From JAAELZ01 sp965209105 (GTDB taxonomy: Bacteria > Pseudomonadota > Gammaproteobacteria > Arenicellales > Poriferihabitantaceae): 64,000 bases of DNA. Below, piece after piece: positions 44,158 through 52,761 of the stretch. The notes beneath the pieces were generated by a model. It searched no databases, was not told the origin of the DNA, and saw only the letters and a list, made by a program, of their open reading frames with translations. The position numbers and the translations under genes were made by a program. The stretch lies in NCBI GenBank assembly GCA_965209105.1, contig CBDBQB010000039.1:124001-188000 (forward strand), given 5' to 3'. The number at the start of each line of letters is the position of its first letter. Positions within the stretch are counted from its first letter, which is position 1.

Positions 44158-44565
44158 ATGATAACTAATCAAGATACTGCAACGCAGAAGTATGCCAAAG
44201 TTTCCACGCAGCTTGCCGCGAATCTAATAGGCGAGTCTTACGCAATCCCTATTCAAGAATCTGTTCGGTGGATGGTGCCAAATGCTGAGGCTGTAATTGT
44301 TGATAGCGGCGCTGAATGTGTTGCTGGTGATGTGATACTTGCATGGTCAAATGGCAGTCCGATATTAAGCAAACTTTGTTTATCGCCGCCACCTGCTTAC
44401 TTATGTCGCCTAGAGGGGGACGTGAAACCAATGTTTGTATTTGAAAAAGAAGGCGGTGAAACCTTTGCAGTCGCAGCTTCTAGAATTGATAGTTATTCAA
44501 AAGTAGTTGGCGGCATTGATGCCAATGGCGACTTCTTAGCTTTCGGTCAAGAGGTGATGCAATGA
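44158..44565 (+). CDS. Uncharacterised island protein, weakly S24-peptidase-like (135 aa)
   Basis: 135 aa, starting 2 bp after the previous stop. The arrangement VRWMVPNAEAVIVDSGAECV, AGDVILAWSNGSPILSKL and VVGGIDANGDF recalls the beta-rich LexA/S24 peptidase fold, but the catalytic Ser-Met and Lys are not seen. If the resemblance is real it is a non-cleaving relative. It ends 66 bp before the right arm-type repeat. Confidence 0.55.
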   Translation: MITNQDTATQKYAKVSTQLAANLIGESYAIPIQESVRWMVPNAEAVIVDSGAECVAGDVILAWSNGSPILSKLCLSPPPAYLCRLEGDVKPMFVFEKEGGETFAVAASRIDSYSKVVGGIDANGDFLAFGQEVMQ

Positions 44566-44630
44566 GCGACCTACTAGGGAGAAGCAACGCACAATCATAG
44601 CTGACAGCAGGTGATCGTTATTCGTTTGTG

Positions 44631-44652
44631 AGGCGTCCCCACAGCGTCCCAG
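44631..44652. repeat. Right arm-type repeat (probable integrase arm site)
   Basis: 22 bp with two GCGTCCC units, matching 35853-35874 at 20 of 22 positions in the same orientation. It lies 44 bp inside attachment copy C. In the circular form of the 9-kb segment the two copies would lie on either side of the attachment core. Confidence 0.6.
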
Positions 44653-44696
44653 CCTGATATTCGATGATGGTGTGGTGGCGTAACTTATTGATTTTA

Positions 44697-44741
44697 TGGT
44701 GGCTATGGGTAGATTCGAACTACCGACCCCATCATTATGAG
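44697..44741. repeat. Attachment site copy C (within tRNA-Met)
   Basis: The 3'-terminal 45 bp of tRNA-Met, identical to copies A (32260-32304) and B (35689-35733). It marks the right boundary of the island. Integration here leaves the tRNA gene whole. Confidence 0.92.
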
Positions 44742-44773
44742 TGATGTGCTCTAACCAGCTGAGCTACATAGCC
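44697..44773 (-). tRNA. tRNA-Met (elongator, anticodon CAT)
   Basis: 77 nt on the minus strand including an encoded CCA (44697-44699). The acceptor stem GGCTATG pairs with CATAGCC, the D arm is AGCTCAGCTGGTTAGAGC, the anticodon loop is CTCATAA, and the T arm has TTCGAATC. The sequence follows the E. coli elongator tRNA-Met closely. Its 3' half is the integration target of the neighbouring island. Confidence 0.96.
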
Positions 44774-44855
44774 GTGGGATTGTGCAGAATAGCGGGGTGC
44801 GGAAGATACCGTATGGGTGGGGCTTTCGCAAGTATTTCGGGTGCTTTGGCTGATC

Positions 44856-45611
44856 TTAAATCTTGCTGTGAATATTGACGATATCGTTGAGGCTTAAAAA
44901 GCTATTATCCAACTGGCCGCTCAATATTTTCACGGCTAGATTGGGTTCGCCATATTGATCTAAAACGAGCGCAGCGCCCGAAAAATCATGTGTGTCAGTG
45001 TAATTATTCGTGGTGACTATCGTCGCGAGTTTTGCCGCACGCGAGGATAGTATGCCGTTTTCAGAATCTTCAAAAGCAATACATTGCTCGGGCTTGAGTG
45101 ATAGCTCATCAAGAACATAATCATAAATATCTGGCGCAGGTTTTTTGGCTTGCACAATATCGCCAGCCGCAATCGACTTAAACCATGAGATGGCATGAGT
45201 GCCTAATGTATTTTCAAGCAGCGCTGTGACATTTTCAGGGGTAGTGGTGGTTGCGATCGCCAGTGTGAGCCCCGCATTGCGAGCCTCATCAAGTAGGCGT
45301 TTGACACCGCTACGCAAGGGAATTCGGCCATCGCTGAGTAATTCAATATAGTGGCGTGTTTTGCTCGCGTGTAAGGTTTTTATACGCACATCAGCATTGG
45401 GCTGTGTCAAAAAGCCAGTGTCGTGCTGCTCGGCGTAATAGCGTATACGCTCTTTGCCCCCCGTGACAGCAAGTAGATCACCATAGCAATCGACATCCCA
45501 GTGCCAATCTAAATTAGCATCTTCAAACGCCAGATTAAACGCGACGCGATGACCGTCCCGCTCAGTATTGGCTAAAGTACCATCAACATCAAAAATGAGT
45601 GCTTTTAACAT
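44856..45611 (-). CDS. HAD-superfamily phosphatase, CbbY/beta-phosphoglucomutase-like
   Basis: 251 aa from the ATG at 45611 (MLKALIFDVDGTL). Motif I is FDVDGTLANT, motif II is AIATTTT, a Lys lies in QAKKPAPDIY (motif III) and motif IV is AFEDSENG, the complete HAD set with a type 1 cap domain (about 15-90). CbbY-like proteins remove phosphate from sugar phosphates such as xylulose-1,5-bisphosphate, and the substrate here is not determined. It is divergent from gluQ by 24 bp. Confidence 0.88.
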   Translation of the reverse strand: MLKALIFDVDGTLANTERDGHRVAFNLAFEDANLDWHWDVDCYGDLLAVTGGKERIRYYAEQHDTGFLTQPNADVRIKTLHASKTRHYIELLSDGRIPLRSGVKRLLDEARNAGLTLAIATTTTPENVTALLENTLGTHAISWFKSIAAGDIVQAKKPAPDIYDYVLDELSLKPEQCIAFEDSENGILSSRAAKLATIVTTNNYTDTHDFSGAALVLDQYGEPNLAVKILSGQLDNSFLSLNDIVNIHSKI

Positions 45612-45635
45612 GCGGGGTATGGTAATGATATTCGC

Positions 45636-46589
45636 ATGGATTTGAAATATCACTTATTGAAAAGTGCGGCTTGCTATAAAGGGCAGGTTCGAGGGCGTTA
45701 TGCCCCCAGCCCGAGTGGCGAACAGCATCTAGGAAATATTCAAACAGCGCTGGTAGCTTGGCTACAGGTACGTTTAGCGAAGGGACAATTCGCCCTTCGA
45801 ATGGATGATATTGATACGCCCAGAGTTAAAGCGGGCAGTGCGGTGCAAATTTTGGATGAGTTGCATTGGTTGGGCTTGGATTGGGACGAGATTGATGATA
45901 TTCCCTACCGTGCAGACCGTGAATCGGTCTATTTCCAATCTCGCTATACTGAATTTTATCAATCTGCGTTTGCGACGCTGAGTGAGGCTAAGAAGGTTTA
46001 TGCTTGTGCGTGCTCCAGGCGGCAGATTGAGCGCACGGTGAAGCAACCCAACTCAGCAGGGCAATATATTTATCCCGGAACGTGTAGAGATAAATCAAAC
46101 TTCGAGATGCAAGCCTTTCCACAGGTCGCTTGGCGATTCATCACCTCGGCATCGACAATTAATTTTACTGACGAGATCGCCGGTGAGATGATGCAAAATG
46201 TATCAGCAGCTTTTGGGGATTTTATCGTCAAGCGGCGTAATGATCTTTTCTCGTATCATTTGTCGTGTGTGGTGGACGACATCAATATGGGCATTACCGA
46301 TGTTGTGCGCGGCGCGGATTTGTTCGATTCAACGCCCAGTCAGATTGCATTGATAAAATCACTGTCTGCAGCGGTACCGAGATATTGGCATTTACCGTTA
46401 AAAATGAATGAAAACGGCGAGAAGTTGGCAAAGCGAGATGGTTCCAATTCGGTTTATCAATTGAGAGCAGCGGGAAAAACTGCGCCTCAGCTGATTGGTC
46501 AATTGAGCCGTGATCTAGGTTTGACTAAAACCAATCAGGCGATTAGCGCAGACAACTTACTGAATGAGCTTCGAATTGGCCTAAGCTAA
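45636..46589 (+). CDS. gluQ: Glutamyl-Q tRNA(Asp) synthetase
   Basis: 317 aa, a GluRS paralogue without the anticodon-binding domain. It glutamylates queuosine at the wobble base of tRNA-Asp. The HIGH-like motif is APSPSGEQHLGN (about 23-34), RMDDIDTPR follows, the zinc site is CACSRRQI with GTCR, and the KMSKS-like motif is EKLAKRDGS. Length matches the YadB/GluQ family (about 300). It has its own promoter region between it and the HAD gene. Confidence 0.93.
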   Translation: MDLKYHLLKSAACYKGQVRGRYAPSPSGEQHLGNIQTALVAWLQVRLAKGQFALRMDDIDTPRVKAGSAVQILDELHWLGLDWDEIDDIPYRADRESVYFQSRYTEFYQSAFATLSEAKKVYACACSRRQIERTVKQPNSAGQYIYPGTCRDKSNFEMQAFPQVAWRFITSASTINFTDEIAGEMMQNVSAAFGDFIVKRRNDLFSYHLSCVVDDINMGITDVVRGADLFDSTPSQIALIKSLSAAVPRYWHLPLKMNENGEKLAKRDGSNSVYQLRAAGKTAPQLIGQLSRDLGLTKTNQAISADNLLNELRIGLS

Positions 46590-46666
46590 TTTGGCGAAAT
46601 CTGTGAGGTACGGCGTTAAAGTAAAAGGCTGATACAATTGAATTTTAATCAGGATAGGTATTTATT

Positions 46667-47089
46667 ATGTTTCATCCAATCGAAATCCCCTTTGGTTGTG
46701 CGCTATTATTTAACGTTGTCGATCTTAAAGACGGTGTGACGATAGAAGATGTTGAATTGGTATTGGGTGAGATGTGTAACGTCGTCAAAAATAATTATGG
46801 TGATGACAATGGCGGATTTATCGGCGGACAGGTGTTCCGAAATGCTGGATTTATTTCGGATGAGGGCTCGGTTCAGACCGGCGACGCTGAGGAAGAGAGA
46901 AAAAGGGTTCAGCAAAATATGGGTGATATCGTGATCTTGACGTATTGGCAAAGTTTTGAACAGCATGAGAAATCGCATGCCGACAAATTGTTTAAAGAAA
47001 AATTTCAAGCATTGGCAGAATATTGTGATGAAACCTATGAGGTGGGCTATGAGATGCTTTGGCAGGGCGTGCCGGATAAGTCAGTTTAA
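46667..47089 (+). CDS. Uncharacterised small protein (140 aa), possibly a ferredoxin-like dimeric alpha/beta barrel
   Basis: 140 aa, acidic, soluble. The body VILTYWQSFEQHEKSHADKL FKEKFQALAEYCDETYEVGYE MLWQG resembles stress-responsive or antibiotic-biosynthesis-monooxygenase-like alpha/beta-barrel proteins (strand, then a helix with HExSH spacing). This is a weak guess from sequence shape. A TACAAT -10-like box and purine-rich AGGATAGG precede the ATG. Confidence 0.65.
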   Translation: MFHPIEIPFGCALLFNVVDLKDGVTIEDVELVLGEMCNVVKNNYGDDNGGFIGGQVFRNAGFISDEGSVQTGDAEEERKRVQQNMGDIVILTYWQSFEQHEKSHADKLFKEKFQALAEYCDETYEVGYEMLWQGVPDKSV

Positions 47090-47134
47090 CGCCAAGCCAG
47101 TCACCGCCTTAAAGCGCAAACAAATTAATTCCCG

Positions 47135-47743
47135 ATGCGGATGAGCAAGCAAGTTTTTGGATTGTTAGTCTGTTTGTTGGTTTCGTCTTGTGCAAGTCGG
47201 CCGCCGGCATCGAGTGAAAACCTTTGCAAAATATTCACTCAAAAACCAAATTGGTATAAAGCTGCGAGCCAAGCCGCTAAAAAATGGGGTGGGAATTTAT
47301 ACGTGCCGATGGCGATTATGTATCAAGAATCAGGATTCAATGCGCGCGCAAAACCCGCTCGACGCTTCTTTTTAGGGGTGATTCCACGGGGTCGACCCAG
47401 CAATGCCTATGGATATCCACAGGCCCTCAATAGCACTTGGGCCAACTATCAGCGGGAGGCGGGTTCGCGTCTGAGTCGACGCAGCGATTTTTCTGATTCG
47501 ATCGATTTTATTCAATGGTATATGCATAAAACTGCGGGCAAGAATAAAATACCCAAGACAGACGCCTATCGTCACTATCTAAATTATCATGAGGGGCAAG
47601 GTGGATACGCGCGCGGTAGCCATAAAAATAAAAAGTGGTTGTTGAATGTCGCTAGAAAAGTGGAGCAACGCTCGAATAGATACGCCCGCCAGCTTAAAAA
47701 TTGTCGGGCGAAGCTGGAACGCAAGCGCCGTTGGTTATTTTGA
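47135..47743 (+). CDS. Lytic-transglycosylase-like lipoprotein
   Basis: 202 aa. The N terminus has a lipoprotein signal with lipobox LLVSSC (Cys about 19). The SLT-type domain follows: catalytic Glu in AIMYQESGFNARAK, then AYGYPQALNSTWANYQ and the helix SIDFIQWYMHKTAG, with the closing YLNYHEGQGGYARG. Homologues cut peptidoglycan from the outer membrane inner face. The C terminus is strongly basic (KNCRAKLERKRRWLF). A second ATG at 47141 is an alternative start. Confidence 0.83.
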   Translation: MRMSKQVFGLLVCLLVSSCASRPPASSENLCKIFTQKPNWYKAASQAAKKWGGNLYVPMAIMYQESGFNARAKPARRFFLGVIPRGRPSNAYGYPQALNSTWANYQREAGSRLSRRSDFSDSIDFIQWYMHKTAGKNKIPKTDAYRHYLNYHEGQGGYARGSHKNKKWLLNVARKVEQRSNRYARQLKNCRAKLERKRRWLF

Positions 47744-47881
47744 TCGTTATTGGTTTATGTGAAGGGTGGTACCACAGAATTACCGAAAAGCACCTTTCTT
47801 CTAAGCGCACGTCGTCTATTTTTTTAAGGATTGGCTCGTCGTTTGCTTGGCCAGGGAGGTTCGTTTTCAGCCCTAGGTATT

Positions 47882-48472
47882 TTACTCGCTATTTACAATT
47901 CTACGCGCCTTGGCTTGATTGTAATATTCGATGATGTCGCTGTACTCTCTGTTGATATCGTCTAATTTAGTATTGAGCTGAACTTGTTTAAGTAAATACC
48001 GTTCAGCCGCGCGTTCTCTTTCGCTTAATGCTAGTTTGGATTCATCGGTAGGCGTTTGTGACATTAACATTTGCATATCACTATCTAGATCACTGATTAA
48101 CCGTTGATTGACCGATAGCTGCCGATCGACTTCAGCAAGTTTGCGTGATCGTTCAAATTCGATTGCCTGAATATTGCTGTAACGCTTTAAAATGCGTGCA
48201 TCCCGACGACGCTGCTGCAATTCTTGATCTTCTGGATCGACATTGGGATTATTCAGGTTGCGGGTACTCATGACTACCCCATGCTCATTGAGCGTTGAAA
48301 CAGTTGAATCGCAGTTATCCCCGACGCGATTGGCGTATTGCCAGTTTCCGCCCTCGTTTTGACATTTTTCGATTGTCTGCTCCGCGAATGCGTTGATCGC
48401 CAGCAATGCCAGCATAGAGATTAGCACTGAAAGACCCTCCTTGTAGTAGCGTAATATTCTTGTAGACTCCAT
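47882..48472 (-). CDS. Exported coiled-coil protein of unknown function
   Basis: 196 aa. Residues about 13-30 (GLSVLISMLALLAINAFA) are a signal peptide, and Cys37 and Cys54 could form a disulfide in the mature domain. Residues about 85-190 are a charged coiled coil (DARILKRYSNIQAIEFERSR and LLKQVQLNTKLDDINREYSD). The layout resembles the DUF4124-like small periplasmic proteins with coiled-coil tails, without certainty. It stands alone on the minus strand, 108 bp downstream of lgt. Confidence 0.7.
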   Translation of the reverse strand: MESTRILRYYKEGLSVLISMLALLAINAFAEQTIEKCQNEGGNWQYANRVGDNCDSTVSTLNEHGVVMSTRNLNNPNVDPEDQELQQRRRDARILKRYSNIQAIEFERSRKLAEVDRQLSVNQRLISDLDSDMQMLMSQTPTDESKLALSERERAAERYLLKQVQLNTKLDDINREYSDIIEYYNQAKARRIVNSE

Positions 48473-48580
48473 GGCAGGGATAATACAACGTTTGGCATTT
48501 TTACGCGAGCGAGGATTCTAAAAATGAAAACTAAGTGGTCTGAAATTAAGAGAGATGGTGGGTATTTTTAGACAAAGGGC

Positions 48581-49369
48581 TTAGGGTTTCTTTTGAATTG
48601 AAAATGTACCAAGCAGCAATAATAGGCCGATTACGATCATCGGGAGGGTTAATAATTGTCCCTTGGTCATCCAATCAAAGGCCACGAAGCCTATATGTGA
48701 ATCAGGTTCCCGAACAAACTCAATTGAAAATCGGGCGATTCCATAGCCCAATAAAAACAAGCCGGTGGCTTTGCCTAGTGTGCGAGGTTTCTGCGTATAG
48801 AGCCAAACAATTATAAATAGCACGACGCCTTCAAATAGGGCTTCGTACAGCTGGGACGGGTGGCGGGGTAGACTGCCAGCCAAAGGGAATATTACACCGA
48901 TGGGCAGCTCAGTCACGCGCCCCCAAAGTTCTTGATTGATAAAATTTGACAGCCGTACGGCTGCAATACCCAAACCGATGACCGGAACAAAAAAATCCCC
49001 GACCGCGAGCAAGGAGCGCTGGGTTTGTTTGGCGTATATAAAAAGCGCGACCAATACCCCAATTAAGCCGCCGTGAAAGGACATACCGCCTGTCCAGACA
49101 TAGAGTATTTCCAATGGATGCTCGCGGTAGTAGGCGAAGTTATAAAACAGGACATAGCCGAGCCGACCACCTAAGACCACACCCAATGCACTATAAAAGA
49201 CAAAGTCCGAGATCTCTTCAACTTTCCATCCAGAATTAGGTTGGCGCGCCCGATGCGCCGCGAGTAATCCGCCAACTGCGAATGCGAATAAGTACATTAG
49301 GCCATACCAGCGCACGCTAAGTGGGCCAATTGAGAAAGCGATAGGGTCAAACTGAGGGTGTACGAGCAT
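48581..49369 (-). CDS. lgt: Prolipoprotein diacylglyceryl transferase
   Basis: 262 aa, seven-helix inner-membrane enzyme that adds diacylglycerol to the lipobox cysteine of prolipoproteins. It has the HxGGL-type signature WTGGMSFHGGLIGVLVA (about 90-106), RLSNFINQELWGRVT, HPSQLYEALFEG, and the C-terminal FVREPDSHIGF. The genes it serves in this window include lptM and the transglycosylase-like lipoprotein. Confidence 0.95.
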   Translation of the reverse strand: MLVHPQFDPIAFSIGPLSVRWYGLMYLFAFAVGGLLAAHRARQPNSGWKVEEISDFVFYSALGVVLGGRLGYVLFYNFAYYREHPLEILYVWTGGMSFHGGLIGVLVALFIYAKQTQRSLLAVGDFFVPVIGLGIAAVRLSNFINQELWGRVTELPIGVIFPLAGSLPRHPSQLYEALFEGVVLFIIVWLYTQKPRTLGKATGLFLLGYGIARFSIEFVREPDSHIGFVAFDWMTKGQLLTLPMIVIGLLLLLGTFSIQKKP

Positions 49370-49744
49370 GGAGGCTTAGGTTTTTAAGATCGGTTTATTG
49401 TAACGTGAATAGTGAAAACGTCAGTGTATTTTATGTAGATGCAGCTTTGAGGGCAATTAAGAAGTATTGTTGTAATGGTCTCGATGGTAAAAGCAACAAC
49501 CAAGCAATACTGCTCAACTATTCGCTTGAAAAGTGGAATGTTGATTTATTGAGCAGTGTTGTTTTATGTGTCAATCCCAACCTTATATAGGTCGATAAAC
49601 AGTGCGTTATTTCACAAAAAATCTATGTTCCTAGACCTTGTTTCAGAGAGGTCCGATGCGTAAAAAGCGGCTTGAATATTCCCTATTCCCCTAGAGGGCC
49701 GCGCATTATTTTTGCTGCTCGCTGATTTTAAGCTGATATCAGGG
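49370..49744. other. Intergenic region between lgt and lysA with no gene
   Basis: 375 bp without a supported coding frame. Weak hairpins are present: GACCT/AGGTC near 49637-49656 and CCCT/AGGG near 49681-49698, which could end the lysA message (minus strand), though no proper T-run adjoins. The usual neighbour dapF is not here. Confidence 0.45.
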
Positions 49745-51001
49745 TTAGTTGGGAAGTACCGCTTCTTGGGCGAATAAATCTTTAGTGTCCTCGCGTTGCC
49801 GTACAAGATGCACAGACGCCCCATCAACCATGATCTCTGCCGCGCGCCCACGCGCATTGTAATTCGATGACAAGGTGAAGCCGTAAGCACCGGTGGTTCT
49901 AACCGCAAGAAAATCGCCTTCGGCCACGGCCAGAGTGCGATGCTTGCCCAGAAAATCTGCAGATTCGCAAATCGGTCCGACCACGTCATATTTTCTAGCT
50001 TCGCTGTCGGGGGATTCGAGTACAGGGGTGATTTCTTGGTAGGCCTGATACAAAGCGGGGCGTATCAAATCATTCATTGCAGCGTCAACGATACAAAAAC
50101 GTCCGGCAGCGCCTTGCTTGAGATATTCGACACGGGTGACTAAAATTCCTGCATTGCCGACAATCGCGCGGCCAGGCTCTATCGCGATTGGGAGGCTGAC
50201 GTTTCGCGCGGCGAGTCGTGCGTGTATGGCCTTCCAGTATTCTTCTGGTGTTGGCGGTGTTTCGTCTTTATAAGTCACCCCTAAGCCGCCGCCAAAATCT
50301 ATTACTGATATTTCAATGCCTTTGTCGTCCAAGGATTGTATGAAATCAATGACACGGTCCATTGCATCTTGTAGTGGTTCTGTCGTCGTCAGTTGTGAGC
50401 CAATATGACAGGCGACCCCATTAACTTTCAGGTTTGGATGGGACGCAATATAGTCGTAGCAATCCATCGCTTGCTCAACTGACACACCAAACTTATTGTC
50501 TTTAAGGCCGGTCGAAATATAGGGATGTGTCTTAGCGTCGACGTCAGGGTTAATCCTGACCGAGATGGGCGCGATCATCTGCTTTGCTTGTGCGATATCT
50601 GCGATACGCTCTAACTCGGCTTGGGATTCTGCATTGAAGCATGCTATATCCGAATCAAGCGCCAGCTCTATTTCCCAAGCCAATTTTCCGACGCCAGAAA
50701 ATATTGTTTTTTGCGCCTTCCCACCCGCGGCTAAGACGCGCTGCAATTCGCCACCCGAGACAATATCAAACCCCGAACCGAGCTTGGCCAGCGTATTGAG
50801 TATGGCTAAATTGCCATTTGCTTTTACCGAATAATGAATACTATGCGGATAATTGCCAAAGGCTTGGTCAAAGGCATGCCAGTGGCGTTCTAGGGTGGCG
50901 CGTGAATAAATAAATAAGGGCGTACCAAACCGTTTAGCCAAGGCTCGCACAGCGAGCGCTTCGGCGTGCAGTTCGCCGTCTAGATAGCTAAAGTGATCCA
51001 C
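49745..51001 (-). CDS. lysA: Diaminopimelate decarboxylase
   Basis: 418 aa PLP enzyme converting meso-diaminopimelate to L-lysine. The PLP lysine is in HYSVKANGN (about 55-63), the glycine-rich phosphate loop in VIDFGGGLGV, EPGR binds the phosphate region, and the C-terminal catalytic Cys motif is VVGPICESADF with the conserved AYGFTLSSNYN. It follows lptM by 9 bp on the minus strand, the lptM-lysA order usual in gammaproteobacteria. Confidence 0.95.
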   Translation of the reverse strand: MDHFSYLDGELHAEALAVRALAKRFGTPLFIYSRATLERHWHAFDQAFGNYPHSIHYSVKANGNLAILNTLAKLGSGFDIVSGGELQRVLAAGGKAQKTIFSGVGKLAWEIELALDSDIACFNAESQAELERIADIAQAKQMIAPISVRINPDVDAKTHPYISTGLKDNKFGVSVEQAMDCYDYIASHPNLKVNGVACHIGSQLTTTEPLQDAMDRVIDFIQSLDDKGIEISVIDFGGGLGVTYKDETPPTPEEYWKAIHARLAARNVSLPIAIEPGRAIVGNAGILVTRVEYLKQGAAGRFCIVDAAMNDLIRPALYQAYQEITPVLESPDSEARKYDVVGPICESADFLGKHRTLAVAEGDFLAVRTTGAYGFTLSSNYNARGRAAEIMVDGASVHLVRQREDTKDLFAQEAVLPN

Positions 51002-51010
51002 GTCGCCGAA

Positions 51011-51169
51011 TTATTGTGCGGCTTTAGTTTTGTCCTTCTTTTCGACTGAGGTAGTTTTGCTGGCCGTGTCGTCCTTAGGGATATACAAAGCGCCTTTCTG
51101 CCCGCAGGCAACGAGCGTTAAGAAACAGCAACCCAGAATTAAAACGGCAGCAATCTTTAAATATGGCAT
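51011..51169 (-). CDS. lptM: LptM (YifL) small lipoprotein
   Basis: 52 aa, below common length cut-offs. A lipoprotein signal peptide ends in the lipobox LVAC, followed by GQKGALYIP, the hallmark of LptM (YifL: ACGQKGPLYxP). The C-terminal tail is Lys-rich and disordered. LptM binds the LptDE translocon and helps its assembly in the outer membrane. It is located directly ahead of lysA, as in related genomes. dapF and cyaY, its other usual neighbours, are absent. Confidence 0.88.
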   Translation of the reverse strand: MPYLKIAAVLILGCCFLTLVACGQKGALYIPKDDTASKTTSVEKKDKTKAAQ

Positions 51170-51214
51170 GATCTCAATATTAATAGAATTTAGATTTGAG
51201 TGATTATACAGTTA

Positions 51215-51367
51215 GAGGCCTTTGCATAATTCATTGGCGAAAGGAAAATGTGGAAAAAATTTCCTGATTGAGCCCAAAACGCACTGGAGCGTGTGCTATT
51301 CGCAAGTTTTACAACAATAAGCAGGGGATTTTAAACATTTTCACTCGCCAAAGGCTTATGCAAAGAA
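51215..51367. repeat. MITE-like element related to the IS5-family ends
   Basis: About 153 bp with stepped inverted ends: CTTTGCATAA (51220-51229) with TTATGCAAAG (51356-51365), TTGGCGA (51234-51240) with TCGCCAA (51345-51351), and AAAATGT (51245-51251) with ACATTTT (51335-51341). The left end CCTTTGCATAATTC equals the right end of the IS5-family IS at 42.05 kb. No protein is encoded. It lies between lptM and the end of argH. Confidence 0.65.
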
Positions 51368-51372
51368 CTCGC

Positions 51373-52761
51373 TTAGTTTGCGCTAAGCGACAACTGTTGT
51401 TTGGCGGCTGCAGCTGCGAGTTTAACTTGGGCGGGCGCGGTGCCACCGATATGAGTTCGAGCGTTGACAGAACCTTCCAAACTTAATATATCAAATACGT
51501 CTCGCTCGATGTCTGGGCTAAATGTTTGTAGCGCCTCTAACGGTATTTCCGATAAAGTGAGCTGTTTATCAACGGCGTAGCCGACCGTTTTGCCAACGAT
51601 TTCGTGGGCGTCGCGAAAAGGAATATTCTTTCGAACTAAATAGTCTGCCAGATCAGTCGCAGTTGCGTAACCTTGCTCTGCTGCCCGGCGCATGTTTTTT
51701 GGAAATATCGTAATTTGAGGCATCATCGCTGCGTAAACCTGCAAGCAAATTAGACTGGTATCGATAGAATCAAACAGCAATACTTTGTCTTCTTGGTTAT
51801 CGCGATTGTAGGCGAGTGGTTGGCCTTTCATTAGCATCAACAGACCGTGCAAGTTTCCACTTACGCGACTGGTCTTGCCGCGTACCAGCTCTGCCACATC
51901 GGGGTTTTTCTTTTGCGGCATGATGCTTGAGCCCGTACAAAAAGCGTCCCCCAAATCAACGAACTTGAATGCGTCGGATGACCACAAAATCATCTCTTCA
52001 GCCATGCGCGATAAGTGCATCATCATAATCGCTGCAGCCGCATTAAACTCGATCATAAAATCTCGATCTGATACTGCATCCAAGGAGTTGAGTGTCGGCC
52101 CACTAAACCCCAGAGCACGAGATGTCATTTCTCGGTTGATTGGAAAACTGGTGCCAGCCAGCGCTGCGCTGCCTAGCGGGCATTGATTTAACCTTTTTTG
52201 GCAATCAATCAGTCGCGCAGTATCCCGTTCCAGCATAGCATTCCACGCCAACATATGATGGCCAAAGGTAATGGGTTGTGCTGTTTGCAAGTGCGTAAAA
52301 CCGGGCATGATCACGGCTGCGTGGTCGTCTGCTAGATCGATCAATGCGCTTCTCAAATGCCTTAATTCACTCAGAATATCGTCGATAGCTTGACGAAGGT
52401 ATAAGCGAACATCTGTCGCGACTTGGTCATTTCGAGAACGACCGGTATGTAGTTTTTTCCCCGCTTCACCAATTCGCTCGGTTAAGCGTGCCTCGATATT
52501 CATGTGCACGTCTTCAAGCGCGATATCCCAGTCAAATTTCCCCGACTCGATGTCAGAAAGAATTTCGGCTAAACCGTCCTGAATTTCCTTAAGTTCTTGA
52601 GGTGTTAGAACGCCGATATCCTTTAGCATTTCGGCGTGCGCAAGTGATCCATCAATATCTTGTGAGTACAGCCTTTTATCAAATGAAACCGATTCTGAAA
52701 ATTGCTCGACCAACTTATTAGTACTTTGAGCGAATCGTCCTCCCCATAGCTTTTTACTCAT
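51373..52761 (-). CDS. argH: Argininosuccinate lyase
   Basis: 462 aa. It splits argininosuccinate to arginine and fumarate. It opens with the family N terminus MSKKLWGGRFAQSTNKLVEQ, then LHTGRSRNDQVATD and the fumarase-family signature GSSIMPQKKNPD. The ATG at 52761 is chosen since 13 extra residues upstream have no family support. It faces away from an AlgZ-like kinase, the argH-algZ arrangement known from pseudomonads. Confidence 0.95.
   Translation of the reverse strand: MSKKLWGGRFAQSTNKLVEQFSESVSFDKRLYSQDIDGSLAHAEMLKDIGVLTPQELKEIQDGLAEILSDIESGKFDWDIALEDVHMNIEARLTERIGEAGKKLHTGRSRNDQVATDVRLYLRQAIDDILSELRHLRSALIDLADDHAAVIMPGFTHLQTAQPITFGHHMLAWNAMLERDTARLIDCQKRLNQCPLGSAALAGTSFPINREMTSRALGFSGPTLNSLDAVSDRDFMIEFNAAAAIMMMHLSRMAEEMILWSSDAFKFVDLGDAFCTGSSIMPQKKNPDVAELVRGKTSRVSGNLHGLLMLMKGQPLAYNRDNQEDKVLLFDSIDTSLICLQVYAAMMPQITIFPKNMRRAAEQGYATATDLADYLVRKNIPFRDAHEIVGKTVGYAVDKQLTLSEIPLEALQTFSPDIERDVFDILSLEGSVNARTHIGGTAPAQVKLAAAAAKQQLSLSAN

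Noticed and set aside
49405..49590. A 61-codon plus-strand frame between lgt and lysA
   Set aside because: It starts at a GTG with no ribosome-binding site, has no protein-like pattern, and lies in a region with no other coding sign.
51215..51367. The hairpin ends after argH as an intrinsic terminator
   Set aside because: The paired segments are about 130 bp apart and match the IS5-family end, so a mobile remnant explains them better.
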